Positions 1 through 12,169 of a stretch of DNA of 64,000 nt are shown here, in pieces (position 1 is the first letter of the stretch; every line of letters starts with the position of its first letter). The notes beneath the pieces were generated by a model, which saw nothing but the letters and a program-made list of their open reading frames with translations, was not told the DNA's origin and did no database searches. The position numbers and the translations under genes are program-made. Source of the DNA: Orientallactaga sibirica (lineage: Eukaryota > Chordata > Mammalia > Rodentia > Dipodidae); contig JAEOAD010000040.1 of assembly GCA_036365145.1 (NCBI GenBank), positions 10,684,501 through 10,748,500 of the forward strand, read 5' to 3'.

Positions 1-2460
1 AAGTCCTAAATTCAGAATAGTTCTGGCTGTACATTTCATGTCTGGAGAAGTCGTACATGCCCTTTATTGTCATGGAAGAAACGCATATTTGTCAGAATAT
101 ATCCCACTTTCAACTCTCAAGATAAAGGGGCCCCTGCAGATAATGTCTCCCTTGATTTAAAATCGTCCCATCAGGACTGCGAACATCCTGACCACAAAGC
201 CCAATATACCTCAAATACGTAGGTAAAACACAATGTGAAGCTGTGTGGGGCCATTTAGAAACAGTAAGCAAACAAACGCATAATAATGACCTGTTTGCAA
301 AACCTAGGCAATTTTGATGATACTCTCTGGAAAAAATTAATGAGTATAATTTAACTGAATATAATAAGTGTTTGTAGGAAACAAGTCTGAAAATAATTTA
401 AATGAAAGCATGTGGCTTATCATGATTCAATAATGCAATAACACATAAATAGAATTATGCTGAATGTATAAACTTGATTATTTAATATCTGACCCTTCAT
501 CCTTTGACGTGTTTCCCCATGACTCACTTCAACCAAACTGCAATATGCTCCATGTGGGCTTTGCTCCCGAAATCTGAGGACTTGTCTAAAGAAGTTGCAG
601 TAGAAGGGCCATTTGTCTGGACCTGGGGACATGAAATAGAACAGAGGACCACAAGGTTCACATCTCCCATTGCTGCTGACCCTCTGGCATTAACCCATGC
701 ATGTGCTTAATTCCTAAAGCCATTGGTGCCTATGAGGACCTATCGCCACGTGTGTCTCTGGTAGTGTATGTTGAGCTGGAATTTGTTCTTGTTTGCCTGA
801 TTTAAGCCTCATGTCCTTAATGGGAAGAATCTGCTTCTGCTGGGATTATGATTGTAAAAAATGTACCTGGTGCCCCCTGATTTCAAAATTCCAAAACATG
901 TTCCACTGAAGGGGCTTTCATGACACGTGGTCTCTCATAGACCACAAAAACTAATCCTCCAGGGACCAGGGAGCCTTTGGTACATTTAGAGGAAGTGCAG
1001 GTTCATCCTATGTGCAGCTTAACCCAGACCTTTCCTGGAATGGAGGAGGCTTACAGAAAAAAAAAGGCTTTCTCCCAACATGCTGAAGAGTATTATATAA
1101 CAGAGTGAGCTTCCACATGACCAGAAAACTGTAGGTCTGAGCCTCAGATGTCAAAGGAGTGTACACAGTCATGAACACTGGGCTTGAAGCCATGGGAGGG
1201 CAGAACGACCATTAGTAAGGTATGGAATGTGGAGAGTCCTCAGATAGAAGCTCCATCCTTCCTTCTAAAAGACAAGTGTATCCCAGAATGGATTGATAAT
1301 CTCTCTGTTGGAATGTCTGTACAATGTCAGTTCTTTTTCCCAATGCAATGTTCTGTGGCCCATATTTTTTCTGCTGCTGTTTTAAGTCTATTATGATGCA
1401 TGGCATGATCTCTCTAAGGAGAGTGGTGCTCTCAGAATGGCCATGCAAGAGATGGACATCATTCTCTTAGATTCTCACTCTCTTTCCCCCTGTCTCTTTT
1501 CAGACCTTCTACAGGCTGGTTTCCGTCCCTAGGGAGAGATCTGAGTGTTGTGAGCCCCAGGACATTTGATGTTTTAGCAGATAGTTTTTCTCTTATGAAT
1601 AAAACTGTTCACAACCAGGGCAAGGCAGGCTGGGCAGGGGTTAGTGGGCTGGGGTGTGTCTCAGCCCAGCATCTTCTCTTTCCTCCTAAGTCAGCAGAAG
1701 GGTAAAGTTTATAGCAACTGGCTCACCATCAACAAGGCAGCATTCGGCCTCCTCTATGAGAAGCAGGATCCTGACAGAATATTAGTATAGCACTCAGACA
1801 CTTTTGAGTGTGTGCTCATGAGAGCTGGTTTCCCTTTCTTTTAAGCTCTACAAAGAAGATACTCATGAATTAATATCTTCACAACTAAGTATTGTTTTCA
1901 TGACCATACATCATACAAAATCAAAAAGCAAAGAATCATATCATATACTTTATTAGCATTTTGTTGTATACGTTAGTCTTACAACATTTTAAAAGGAAAT
2001 GAAACAATAGGCTTTCATCGGAATAGTATGTTTATTTTAAAGTTCATACACAACTGCAGATCCAAACACTCGGCTACTGATGACCTTTACATATGTGCAC
2101 ATGTGTGTCTATGGACACAGAATGAAACTGTGATTTACATATTTTTACATATTTATGTGTAAAGTGTTATTAAAAAAGACACACCAGTAGCTCTAATAAT
2201 TGCCATCAATTAACTTTGTGATACATATCTCTAGCTCTTAATTCTTGCCTATTATTGACCATGTCTCACAGGCACAGGTTATTGTCTAGTGGTAACAAAT
2301 GCCCTTCCTTCTCCCTAGTGTGACACTGTACATTAAAGGTGTCCCCCCCCAAGTCCCCACTGAACCCTTAAGTCCAATTTAACATCCTAAGGGAAGAGCT
2401 CTTTAGGAGATGATGAGTATAGGAGCATTGCATTTAAGGACAAGGTTAATTTTTAGGTAT
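1..2460. other. Unassigned sequence with weak exon-like stretches
   Basis: I recognise no repeat family or gene here. Frames up to 78 codons open on both strands but overlap one another and show no family motif. Two places look a little like exon starts. Near 1501, a pyrimidine-rich tract ending in ttttcag precedes a short open frame. Near 1690, a pyrimidine tract precedes a frame reading KGKVYSNWLTINKAAFGLLY, which closes at a TAG near 1788. Neither has a convincing donor site. They may be chance or remnants of a decayed gene. Confidence 0.4.
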
Positions 2461-2574
2461 GCTTCAGGTACGGGGTTCAATCCTTCCACCACTTACACTA
2501 TGTGAAGAAGAGTCAACATGGTGCCAAGCTTGAGGAAGACTGTGAGTGCTCTTCACCCATTCAGTAGCCTGCCC

Positions 2575-2690
2575 TTTGATCCCTGACTTGGAAGAGCCTA
2601 GAACTATGCCAAATAAATTTCTTAGTGTGAGCTTTCTAGTCCAGCAGCACAGAGGGACTTGGACACTGGAAACAACTCCATTTTTCATGC
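2575..2690 (+). repeat. Possible LTR 3' fragment (MaLR-like)
   Basis: The stretch 'ctatgccaaataaatttctt' followed by a degenerate 'tagtccagcagcacaga' resembles the polyadenylation region and 3' end of old mammalian MaLR LTRs. The match is short and diverged, so this is tentative. Confidence 0.3.
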
Positions 2691-2704
2691 CTTTCAGAAG
2701 GACA

Positions 2705-2901
2705 GTGTGTGTCTGTAGTCCCAGCTACTCAGGTGCCTGAAACAGGAGGGTCACTTGAGTCCAGGAGTTCTGGGTAGTGTGCTGTGCCTGTCGTGTGTGT
2801 CTGCACTAAGCTTGGGATCAACATGGTGATCTCCCCGGAGGAGGGGGACCACCAGGTTGCCTAAGGAGGGGTGACCTGACCCAGGTCAGAAACAGAGCAG
2901 G
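2705..2901 (+). pseudogene. Rn7sl-ps: 7SL (SRP) RNA retropseudogene, 3' truncated
   Basis: The sequence follows mammalian 7SL RNA from about nucleotide 8-12 to about nucleotide 215. Recognisable blocks include 'ctgtagtcccagctactc', 'cttgagtccaggagttctgg', 'ggggaccaccaggttgccta', 'aaggaggggtgacct' and 'ggtcagaaacagagcagg'. The S-domain blocks are absent from B1 SINEs, so this is a copy of 7SL itself rather than a B1. It stops before the 3' Alu-domain half and has no A tail. The 11-mer TCAGAAGGACA flanks it at 2694-2704 and 2902-2912, which fits a target-site duplication. Many point changes and the missing 3' end make it a non-functional pseudogene. In a living cell 7SL is the RNA scaffold of the signal recognition particle, transcribed by RNA polymerase III. 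Confidence 0.93.
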
Positions 2902-2912
2902 TCAGAAGGACA

Positions 2913-3856
2913 CTTTCTCTGGCTAGAGGATTTGGGTGATGGTTTTTTGTTCCATCAGCTTCAACAGATCAATCTATTGACATCTGATTTCAGAGCTTTC
3001 TGTTCACCAAACTATATAGGGCAAAGAGGGCTTAAATTACAAGTTACCTCATTCACATACATGTTAACAAGTTGTCCCAGAGAGTCTATGAGAACAGAAA
3101 ATTCTGCAGTCATGAGAAGCACCTACTCACCTTTTCAGACTAATCTCCTTTTGTAAAACAAAAAGAAAAGAAAACCTGTAGGTTGTTGAGGTCCTTTAAA
3201 AATCAAGGTCTGGGAAAGACTGTCAGACTCAATATGGCTGACTTTTAAGCCGACAATTTGTAGTCTGCAAGGAGAACCATAGGAAGTCTTTCTAGTTTCT
3301 CTCTTTTTTAAAAAAAAAAAAATTAATTATCATCATCATCACTAATTAGGGTTAAGGTACTATTGTTCTTTGATGTGAAAAGGTAAGATTATCAATGTTA
3401 GTTACGCCCAGGGAAGAGTGGCCCATTTCTAGCTCTAACGTCACTAGTATCTCTGGACAGGGACTGGCCAATATTATCTGACCTGAACTCGACCTTCATC
3501 TGTGTGGCATGAGGATCGCTTAGGTGGTGAGTGGCTTCATGGACAGGGACCAAGCTGCTCTGCTGGCTGCTGTTCTGAATGTTGGCTTTCATTTAGGCCA
3601 TTGTTTATTGGGTTTGTTTTTGAAATTAAAATTTCTTAATTTTTCTTCTTTGACTTACTTAGAATTATTAATTGAAACTGCAAAGTACAGTGGTATTCAG
3701 ACCAGGAGAATGGTTAAGAAAATGGGACAATGGAGTCCAAATTAATTGGTCTGAAAGAACAGCTATCAAACATAACTGTTATAAATCACTGGCTCTGGTA
3801 GTTCTGCAGAGATAAAATTAGTCGGTCACCAAGACAAGAACTCGTGTTGTCATCAA
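2913..3856. other. No recognised feature
   Basis: The segment has a short A run at 3309-3321 and a (CAT)-rich patch near 3330. I see no repeat family or gene. Confidence 0.5.
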
Positions 3857-4309
3857 ATGCTACACGGGGAAGAACCAACATCTGAGTTAATTTCATCAAC
3901 AAAGGAAACCTGGAGAAGGTTAGAACGTGGTAACATTATCATGCAATGGACCAGCTTATCAAAAGGAAGGATCGTGTGGAATGGGCAGGCCAAACGGACC
4001 TTCTGGACCACTTTTGAAAGGAAGTGTACCGGCAGGACCAGGAAGCATCTCAGATATCCAAACAGCACGTGTGGGTCCTCACGGCTTGTCATAAGTCAGG
4101 TGTGGCCCCTAGAGAATGCCACAGAGACCTTCTCGATGCACACACAGGGAGCCATCATAATGACAGATTTTGAAACTAGCACACAGTTCACAGCTGCAAA
4201 GGAGACCAGCAGTTTTGGTGAAGTCACATATTTTTCTCAAGGACCCCTTCTGGACAAGTGCTATGTTGAACCAAAGGGAGATATATCTGGAATTTGGGGT
4301 GTATTGTGA
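3857..4309 (+). other. Unassigned 150-codon open frame
   Basis: This is the longest open frame in the first 17 kb and does not run through a simple repeat. The predicted protein has no signal peptide, membrane segment or family motif that I can name. Two near-consensus N-glycosylation sites (NST, NAT) lie around residues 69 and 87. An A run follows at 4361-4375, about 50 bp after the stop, but no AATAAA lies in the expected place. It could be a retrocopy fragment, a relic of an old transposable element or a chance frame. The neighbouring frames also read for some distance, which favours decay or chance over an active gene. Confidence 0.2.
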
Positions 4310-5245
4310 CATTTTCACAGGTTGCAAGCCCATAAAAGGAAACCTCTATTCAACCCTGCAAAAAAAAAAAAAAATAGTAGCAGTAACATTTTAGAGAGAA
4401 ATTTACATTTCTGCTTAAGTACAAACACCTCTTCAGTAAGGTTTTATGAGTGAGGCCAGAGACAGGCCAACTCTGGGGAAAATGTTGATGCACCTGTGAA
4501 ATCTTCAAAGGGAAAGTGTCTGTTGCTTACTTGCAACAAGCCAGGGATGGGCTTCCACTTGAGAGATCTATATTGTAATGCTGTATAGAAAACTTCATAA
4601 AACAACAGCTCATGTATCTTGTGCTACAGGAGTAGGAAGAGCACATGATGCTATCAGCATTAGCCTGTGACACAATGTCATCGCTGTGCATCCATTCACC
4701 ATGACCCCCAAAAAAAAAAAAAAAAAAAAACAGAGAAACTCTGAACCTACCATGTATCAACATTTGGCCTTGTCCTAAGCCCCACGAAAGGTTTGTAAGA
4801 ATAAAAGTGAGTCAGGCTTAAGGGTGACAGGCATGTAACCATGCTGGCAATCCACCTATGCAGTGCGTAGATTAACGTGCCTGTTGCCGTCACAGAAACT
4901 CCTAGTGGCAGGGAAGCTGCATGTCCCCCACATTCTCGCTAGAAATGGCCGTGGAGGGAAGCTGAGAAGCCAGTGGTATCACAGGAAGCACGAGCAGGAC
5001 AGGCATATGGCAGACCAGGCCAGACAACACTGACAAGGGCTAGGCAAGGAAAACATCGCAGAAGACTTTTGTCTGCTTCATCCACAAGCTGCATTTCTGC
5101 CTGTCTGGTCAATTGACATATCCCACATTTAAAAATAGCCTCATTCAAATAAAGGGGCCAGCAAAGACCAGTAATAACCAAGTAGGTAAGGCGTGTGGCT
5201 TTGCCTTGATAAATCCTATTTGCATACATTGATAAGGTCCAATGT
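4310..5245. other. No recognised gene; two A runs
   Basis: A runs lie at 4361-4375 and 4711-4730. No SINE body could be matched next to them. Confidence 0.45.
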
Positions 5246-5263
5246 CATGTGTGCGCGCACACA

Positions 5264-5294
<31 letters not shown>

Positions 5295-5300
5295 GCGCAC
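5246..5300. repeat. Alternating purine-pyrimidine tract (CA)n(CG)n
   Basis: About 55 bp alternate strictly between purine and pyrimidine: catgtgtgcgcgc, then about a dozen AC units, then about nine GC units. The long uninterrupted CG part is unusual in CpG-depleted mammalian DNA. Such tracts are the classical Z-DNA-forming sequence. Confidence 0.95.
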
Positions 5301-8300
5301 TCACACTGTGAGAGGATGAAGGCAGACCTTCCCATCATCTCTCACTCAGGAAGACCAATCCCACTGAATCTCATCTGCGATCAAAGAAAGCTGAACCTGA
5401 AATAGAAAGTGGAGCGCTGGTTACCAGAGGCTGTGGGTAGGAGAGGGAGGAGCAGGGACGAGGAAGTTGTTCAGAAGAGAGCAGACATTTTCAGACGGGC
5501 AGGCGGAATCTGCTTTGAGACAAATCTCACAACAGTGTGACCACAGTCAAATATGCCGTGCCATCTCTATAAAATCACAGACACCCTGCATCTGTCTTGT
5601 GTCTCTGAATTTTAAGTGGGGACTCAGAGTTTCCTTAAGCTTCAAGGACCCTCATCCCATTGAGCAGAGCATTGTTCCTGCAGCCACAAGCAGGACCATG
5701 CAAAAGAACCATACTGCTGTGTTCTAGCACATTCAAGCAAAAAGCCTCTGTCCAACATTGGAACAAGAGTTATAAGCCACTACCAGATCCATCTGTGCAC
5801 TGATTACTGGGCCAAGGGTACAAGAACCATGCAGGCTTTCCAAAGGCCCTGGTACATGAGACGCCGTGGTACCTCACTTGACCCGGAGACAAGTATCCTT
5901 ATTCTTCTCGTGGATTTGGTTTGCTTTCTCCACAGGCCCCAAAGGAGTGCATATTGTCACTAATGTTGATACTCATTTCATTGTAAGGTTTAATAGTAAA
6001 CAAGAAATGTTTGAAAGACTTCCTCAGTGGAATATTTTCAGTGACACCATCCCATGATACAGTCACAGACATTTACCTCCTGTGTTCTCCTTGCACACAG
6101 TTGGGTGGGCCTACTTCATGTGAAAGGTGGGCAGGACTGTGGTACTGGAGTTAGCCCATACTACTAAGGAGACAGTCCTTCCAGAAACTTCTCAGGGTCA
6201 CTCCCAACAGCAAGAGATGATGGCAGGTGAATCTCAAAGGGAGAGGCTTGAAAATGCCTACAGAGAAGAGATGGAAAAGCTGAACATGCTCAGAAAGAAA
6301 AATATGTCAGTAAGTTCTCTTGTCCCGTTTTCACTCTGCAGAGGGGGCCCCAGAAATCCCTGGGAGCACAAAGAAGTCCTGTGGACCAGCATCCTGGCCT
6401 TCTGAGTCTTACATTATTGCCACCCCAGCCAGCCACCCTGCCAGAAGGAGAAAAGCTGTCCCCTGTGCAGATAGGAGCTACAAGCCCAGTCCAATCTCCA
6501 ACATGGTAACAGCACAGTGGCCATCAGAGGCATCATGAAGCTACCCATCCATGATTGCACCTTGCCAGGGGGCACGGTTGTTCTCCTCAATGCGTGGAGA
6601 ATCCCAAATAATTTGTGAAGTTTCTGTTGAATCAGAGCAAGTCTTCCATGGCCAGACCCTGTTGCCTCACCTACCCAGTATCCTTAGAGTCACTGGATCT
6701 GGCACCTTCACTGATAACTCCAAAGTAGCCCACAGTACTTGAAGAGGTCTGGAGGAAGCATTCAGTGGTTAATGATGCTCACATTGCATGGATATCTGAG
6801 ATCCTGCACAGAGAAGACAGGCTGCGAGATCGATGCCTGAGGGCATCTCCTTTAGTCCATGGAGCAACAGAGAAAGCGCAGAGGCAGGAGGAGCAGTCCC
6901 CAGGCCAGTGTGTCCCCTTCCTCTGAGTGGAGGGAGGGAGAATGATGCGGAGCTGAGCTTCATCTGACGATTTCTTCTCCTGTCTTCTGTCCTCTGCCCT
7001 GATAACAGATTAGGTCCTAGGCGCTTGGAATTTTCTGTAGAACTAAGCACTCCATAGCAGAAAGCAGTTAAACTGTAGTTTCCCTGATCAATTCTCTAGG
7101 GATCTTCTTCCCTGTCCCCATCGGATTCATCCCAAATCTATCCTCTGCCCCCCAGCAGTCTCCCAGCTAGCAAAAGTGGGAAGGAGTACGGAGGCTTCCC
7201 GTGTTCATCGATATAGCTGTTCTGCTTCCTTCTTCCCTCCCTCAATGGAACTTTTCACTTGGTGCTGACTTTACAGTCTTTGAGACAGGCACGTTTGAAT
7301 GATAAACAGCTCTTAAAATGTTTTTTCTTAAGAACAGCAAGGATGTGTGAACCCCCAGCAGCATTAGCTTAGATGGCAATTTCAAGCCTATTTCCTTTAT
7401 TCAAGATGGAGACCAACGGTCTAAGCAGGCCTTCTTCAACCTTCAGATCCGGGGACCCTGCTGGTCACATGACCACATATCAGCCAATCACACTGGCCTG
7501 ACAATTTGGTGAATGCTAACTGGTCAGATGGCAGTTATGTGTCAGTGCCTGCAAAGTTGGGGAGAATCCTTGGAAGATAGAGGCAGTAGACTAAAAGTTG
7601 ATGCCTAAATTCTGCCTTTTTCAAGGGCCTTGTTGTCAACGCTTCCATGTTCTTCTACTCACTGGAGTCCTCATCTCACTGTCTCCCTTCCCAGTTGTCA
7701 TTTCACAGAAAACAAAGTAAGACTTTTTTTTTTTTTTTTCATGGCAGTAGTTTTTGGTATTTCCTCTGAGCTCTGACACTAGTTATAATTTGTTATCATT
7801 TCATTAGGGCCAGAATCACTTGGTGATTACTGGATCACCAAGACAGTAATCTATACCTCCAGCAGTTCCTGATTAAGCAATTATGAATTCTTTCCAGTTG
7901 TTACAAACAACTGTAAACATGACAATGGTCATTTTACTTCTATAGCTCTTAGATCACCATTAATTATGTCTCTTTTACTTGAGTGAATGCTTTCTGGGAC
8001 ACATCATACATTGACAGGGAAAAGTTATAATCTTCAGAGAAGTGTAATTAAATAACACACACATTTCTTTTGTGGATTATATAATTGGTATCTCTCTTGA
8101 ATTCAGATAACTACTTACAGGTATATTTTAGACTAGAAAGTAGACTCAGTTCCAATTGATAAAAAAAAAAAAAAATCTCCTGGGAACACTTTAAAGAAAT
8201 AAAATCATATGCTTTTAAGCAGTACCGGTTTTTAAAGTCAATTGCTTTCATAAAATGAGTGTGCATAAAAAAAAAAAATTCCTTATTTTCTTTGTCCAAG

Positions 8301-8994
8301 TAAGAAAATTTCTCCATTATACTTTTGAGATGAATTCTTGAAAAATACTGGCAAGACCACATAACTTTAACAAATTATATCATCTTTGCAAAGGCCACTA
8401 GGGTTGGTTTGTTTGTTTATTTATTTAGTTAGTTAGTCTTGTTTCATTCTATGTGAATTATAAAAGTTTTTATAAATACTTCCCCCTCTAAAATTGACCC
8501 TGATTATAACATGTTAGTGATCTACACAGCAGAGAACTTGGAAACCTCCCTTTGTTTAAAGAAGACATGATAGAAACATTCCAAGGAAATGACAGTAACT
8601 ACAGAAGAAAGCTATGCCAAACAGCTTTTGCTGACATCTGACTGGTACTACAAAAAAAATAGGCACTGTGGATATATTAAATGTCTCATCCTACATACAT
8701 GTCTATAGAGTAGATATAATCACCCCGTTAGGTGTATAGCTGATGGGATTTGTATCTAGACAGGGTAGGACACATGGTTATTTTCACACAGTTATAAGGG
8801 ACAGGCCTGGATTTAAATCCAATTTTTCTATTTCCCAAGCTATTTTGTATAACTTCATTGAAGGAAATGATGTTATTAGGTACATAATTTATCATTAAAT
8901 ATTTCAATCCAAAATATATTAACGGATTTGTGATTATTTATAGCTTGCTATATGAGATAAGATGCCTAAAACGTCACTTCTTAAATTTTAATTT
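5301..8994. other. Unassigned sequence with weak exon-like stretches
   Basis: I recognise no SINE, LTR or gene in this 3.7-kb stretch. At about 5926-5936 the sequence 'gctttctccacag' resembles a 3' splice site and is followed by 40 open codons ending PQWNIFSDTIP. At 6127-6405 a frame encodes an E/K/R-rich segment (RERLENAYREEMEKLNMLRK) that could form a short coiled coil. A donor-like gtaagt lies at 6310, but the next acceptor-like site is only about 30 bp on, too close for an intron. A T run lies at 7724-7739. Treat these as candidates only. Confidence 0.35.
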
Positions 8995-9105
8995 ATTTTT
9001 TGATGTATGGTGTCCCTCTGTGGTCCCAGTGTCCTTTATCTTGCAAGGATCCTCCTGTTTCAGCCTCTCCAGTGCTGATGTGAAAACCATGAGCAACCAC
9101 TCAAC
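8995..9105 (-). mobile_element. Old, diverged B1-type SINE
   Basis: Read on the minus strand this follows B1. The plus strand shows 'ccctctgtggtcccag', 'atcctcctgtttcagcctc' and 'ccagtgctg', matching the reverse of the 7SL-derived core. It is heavily mutated and the A box is hardly recognisable. Confidence 0.6.
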
Positions 9106-9361
9106 TTCGTAAAGCTTCTCCTAATCTTCAGAATGTCACCTGAAAGGAATTATCTAAATGCTAAAATTGTGGGAAATCCTTTGAATTATAAGGCACAATG
9201 TCCTTCTATGCCTGCCCCTTTTACTTACTACATAGTCAATGTCAGGGACCTGGCCTCATTTCTTTGTCTTTTTTCCTTCACTATGTGTAATAAAACATGT
9301 ACTTTCATAGTTGCAAATATGATTTGTAAGGAGTGTAGTAAATAATATATCATTCTACTTA

Positions 9362-9687
9362 TCTTCTTGTTTGTGGGACAAAACATCCAATCAAAAAGCA
9401 ACATATAGAAGGAAAGGTTTATTTCAGCTGACATTCTTAAGGGAAAGTTTCATAATGACGGAGACAGCATGGCAGAGCAGACTCTGGGCATCACATCTTG
9501 TCACATCACCTGGAAGGCAGCAGCATGAGAGATCTGGCTCTGGAAATGGTGACTGGTCTCTATAAACTTTAAGACCCACTCTCCTTCAGCAAGGCTGCAC
9601 ATCCAGAAGGCTCCACTAGCTGAAGGTCAAGTATCAGGCTTAATCACAAACACTTCACTAGGAGGGACATTTTCAACCACCACATAT
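9362..9687 (-). mobile_element. ERVL-MaLR LTR, diverged
   Basis: On the plus strand the order is 'ggacaaaacatccaatc', 'aaggtttatttcagctgac' (reverse of the polyadenylation region), 'ggctccactagctg', 'gcttaatcacaaac' and 'acattttcaaccaccaca'. This is the reverse of the MaLR LTR layout seen elsewhere in the window. No internal region is attached, so it is a solo or truncated LTR. Confidence 0.7.
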
Positions 9688-9690
9688 CAA

Positions 9691-10972
9691 CTACCACATA
9701 TATTGTGTTCCAAGTATAAATATATTATGATTTTTCATAAGTTTAATTAATAATTAGCATGATTCAATATAATTACTGAAACTTTTTATTTAAATTAAGA
9801 AATTCAGATATCCTTATTTGAAGTTGGGAATATTCTCCCAAAAATAGTTAAAGTGAATGTTTGAAATCTTACAATTTCTACAATTTCCCCACATTAAAAT
9901 TGAAAGCTAGAATATGAGAAAATATATTGTAATAGGTTACTCTTTAGAAAACATCATATATATATATATATATATTCATTTATACCAGAGCTTTTCTCTA
10001 TAGATCCCAGAGCTTTGCAGTCAATTTGAATTTAATTTCAAAGGTTTTAATTTTCACAATTCAAGGGCCATAGGATGTGCTTATGAGGTTTTTATTGTAT
10101 AATTCTACTGCAAGGCAGGTATCTAGTACCTGCAAATTTATGCGGATCACTTCAAAGTAAGCTGAAAATCCCTGTGCAAATGTTACACATGACAGTCTTT
10201 CAGACAGTGTAAGAGAATTGCCATGTACTTTCTGAATATTCCCTTGTTCATGCAAAGTACCTTGGGGACTTTCCATCTCAGTGTGTCCTCAATTATAAAC
10301 TTTGTTTTTCCCTTCTGGTTATCTTCTTAGGAACATATTCTGTTATCCAAAATTTTGCTTCTTTCCTTTTAGTATATGCAGCAGAAATATTGATCTGCTG
10401 TAATTTTCTTTTTGGATATCATTCTTCATCCCGCCATGCTCTACTAGTGCCAACATTTTACCTCCCACAATGTAGCAGTTACCAAAGACAAAGGCATTCC
10501 TTATTGAAATAAGGACAGCAGAGTTGCTTCCCACTGGACAAAGTAAACAGTAGTCTTTTACACCCACCATCTACTTTCATATTCATGTATGCACAATGTA
10601 GGGTGGTTAAGAGGTACACTCTTAGTCAGTGAGGAAATCACCCACACATGCTCACTGATGGTGTGTAGAAAGATAGCTCCATTAAATAAAGAGTGCAGCT
10701 ATTTGCACAGGAGCTTATAGGAAACTGAGGTCATGAACTGCACCAAAGCCCACATTTTCTGTTCAGTTCCAAATGTCAGCTAGGTGACACATTGATAAGG
10801 AGGCTATCAAATGATAAGAAAGACCTGTCCAAACTATGGTAAAATATATACCGGGGCAGTAATTCCAATTTTACAGAAAGTAGAGTAAGACAACATAAGG
10901 TCTGAATTAACATTGCTTTATTAAGAGAAAAAAAATCTATGAGGACTCCCTTGGCATGTGTGACATGCATGA

Positions 10973-10976
<4 letters not shown>
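9691..10976. other. No gene; contains a (TA)n run at 9955-9975
   Basis: A+T-rich sequence with a short TA dinucleotide run. I see no transposable element. Confidence 0.5.

Positions 10977-11016
<40 letters not shown>
10977..11016. repeat. (AT)n microsatellite
   Basis: About 20 uninterrupted AT units. The open frames across it on both strands (repeated Ile-Tyr) are artefacts. Confidence 0.97.
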
Positions 11017-11017
<1 letters not shown>

Positions 11018-11932
11018 AAATAATGTGTTGGCTAAAATGATGGGTCACAATAGGCCTATAGGCCTATGGACCCACCTAGTAACAATGCTACTACTTTCTA
11101 GAAATTCAATTTGGATAGTTATACCTGGCCCTGTGAAGAGTCCCCAGATTGTGTTCTTAGACTGTTCTAAGATGGGTCACAATGGTAAAGGCAACAAATG
11201 TTTTAATGTCCCTACCGCCTAAGCAAAAAGAAACAAAAGATAATATTTCATCAAGAAAAAAATGGCAAAGATTTGTCCTCGATAAATATGAAGAATATGT
11301 CTGGGCAGCTGTCTACATTCTATCTCTTTTTCTTTGGCTAGAATTGCACCTGAGAGAGCCACAGCCAATTTCCACGGTTTTAATCAATAAATCGCCATGA
11401 TATTTTGGACAGAGCATACTCACAATGTCTTAAGTAGACCTTGACTTGCTAAATTTTATCATTCATTATAATTTCATATACAGCAGTCTATAGCTATGTG
11501 TGACGGACAATATCATTTCACATTTTTGTCTCAGTTTTACATTAATTTTCTTACCCTCGTTTACAACATATTTCAGAGAACTCTATACTATTAAAAGTTG
11601 TGTTCTGTTAGAATTACTAAGAGTAAACATTCAGGTGAGTCCAACTGACAACTGATTTATGATGAAAATATTTTATATTGCTTTGAACCCACACAGGGAA
11701 AACATGTAAACAAGGTGGCTGTACCTGGATTGTCGGAGAAGTCCATATGGCCAGCTGAAGACAGAGAAAGAAAACAGCCCAATATGGGTTTGTCATAAAA
11801 TGTGTAGATTACTGCTATCGTACTGCCACATCAGAGGTAGCCTTGCACAGTGCTAGAGATTAATGATTTTTGTCTCAAAAGCCATAACTATAACCCTATT
11901 TAGAGCAATTCACATCAGGTAGATAAAAAAGC
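11017..11932. other. No recognised feature
   Basis: No matched repeat, RNA gene or convincing frame. Confidence 0.5.
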
Positions 11933-11941
11933 AGCTTAAAA

Positions 11942-12090
11942 GATGGGCATGGTGGTGCATGCCTTTAATCCCAGTACTTGGGAGGCAGAGGTTGGAGGAT
12001 CGCTATGAGTTCAAGGCCACCTTGAAACCACATAGTGAATTCCTGGGTTAGAGCAAGACCCTACCTCGAAAAACCACAAAAAAAAAAAAG
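11942..12090 (+). mobile_element. B1-type SINE, full length
   Basis: A 7SL-derived monomer beginning 'gatgggcatggtggtgcatg' and ending 'agaccctacctcgaaaaacc' with an A tail. The A box (tggtgcatgcc) and the internal quasi-dimer are visible. Flanks carry agcttaaaa (11933-11941) and agcctaaaa (12091-12099), an 8 of 9 target-site duplication. Confidence 0.95.
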
Positions 12091-12169
12091 AGCCTAAAAT
12101 AAAAATGTATGGAGTCCTGCATAATTAATGACTAATAGCTTATATGTTCAAGGGCAAGAGCAGCAGATG

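Noticed and set aside
6307..6345. Donor-like gtaagt followed by acceptor-like ctctgcag
   Set aside because: The intervening 30 or so bases are far below the minimum mammalian intron length.
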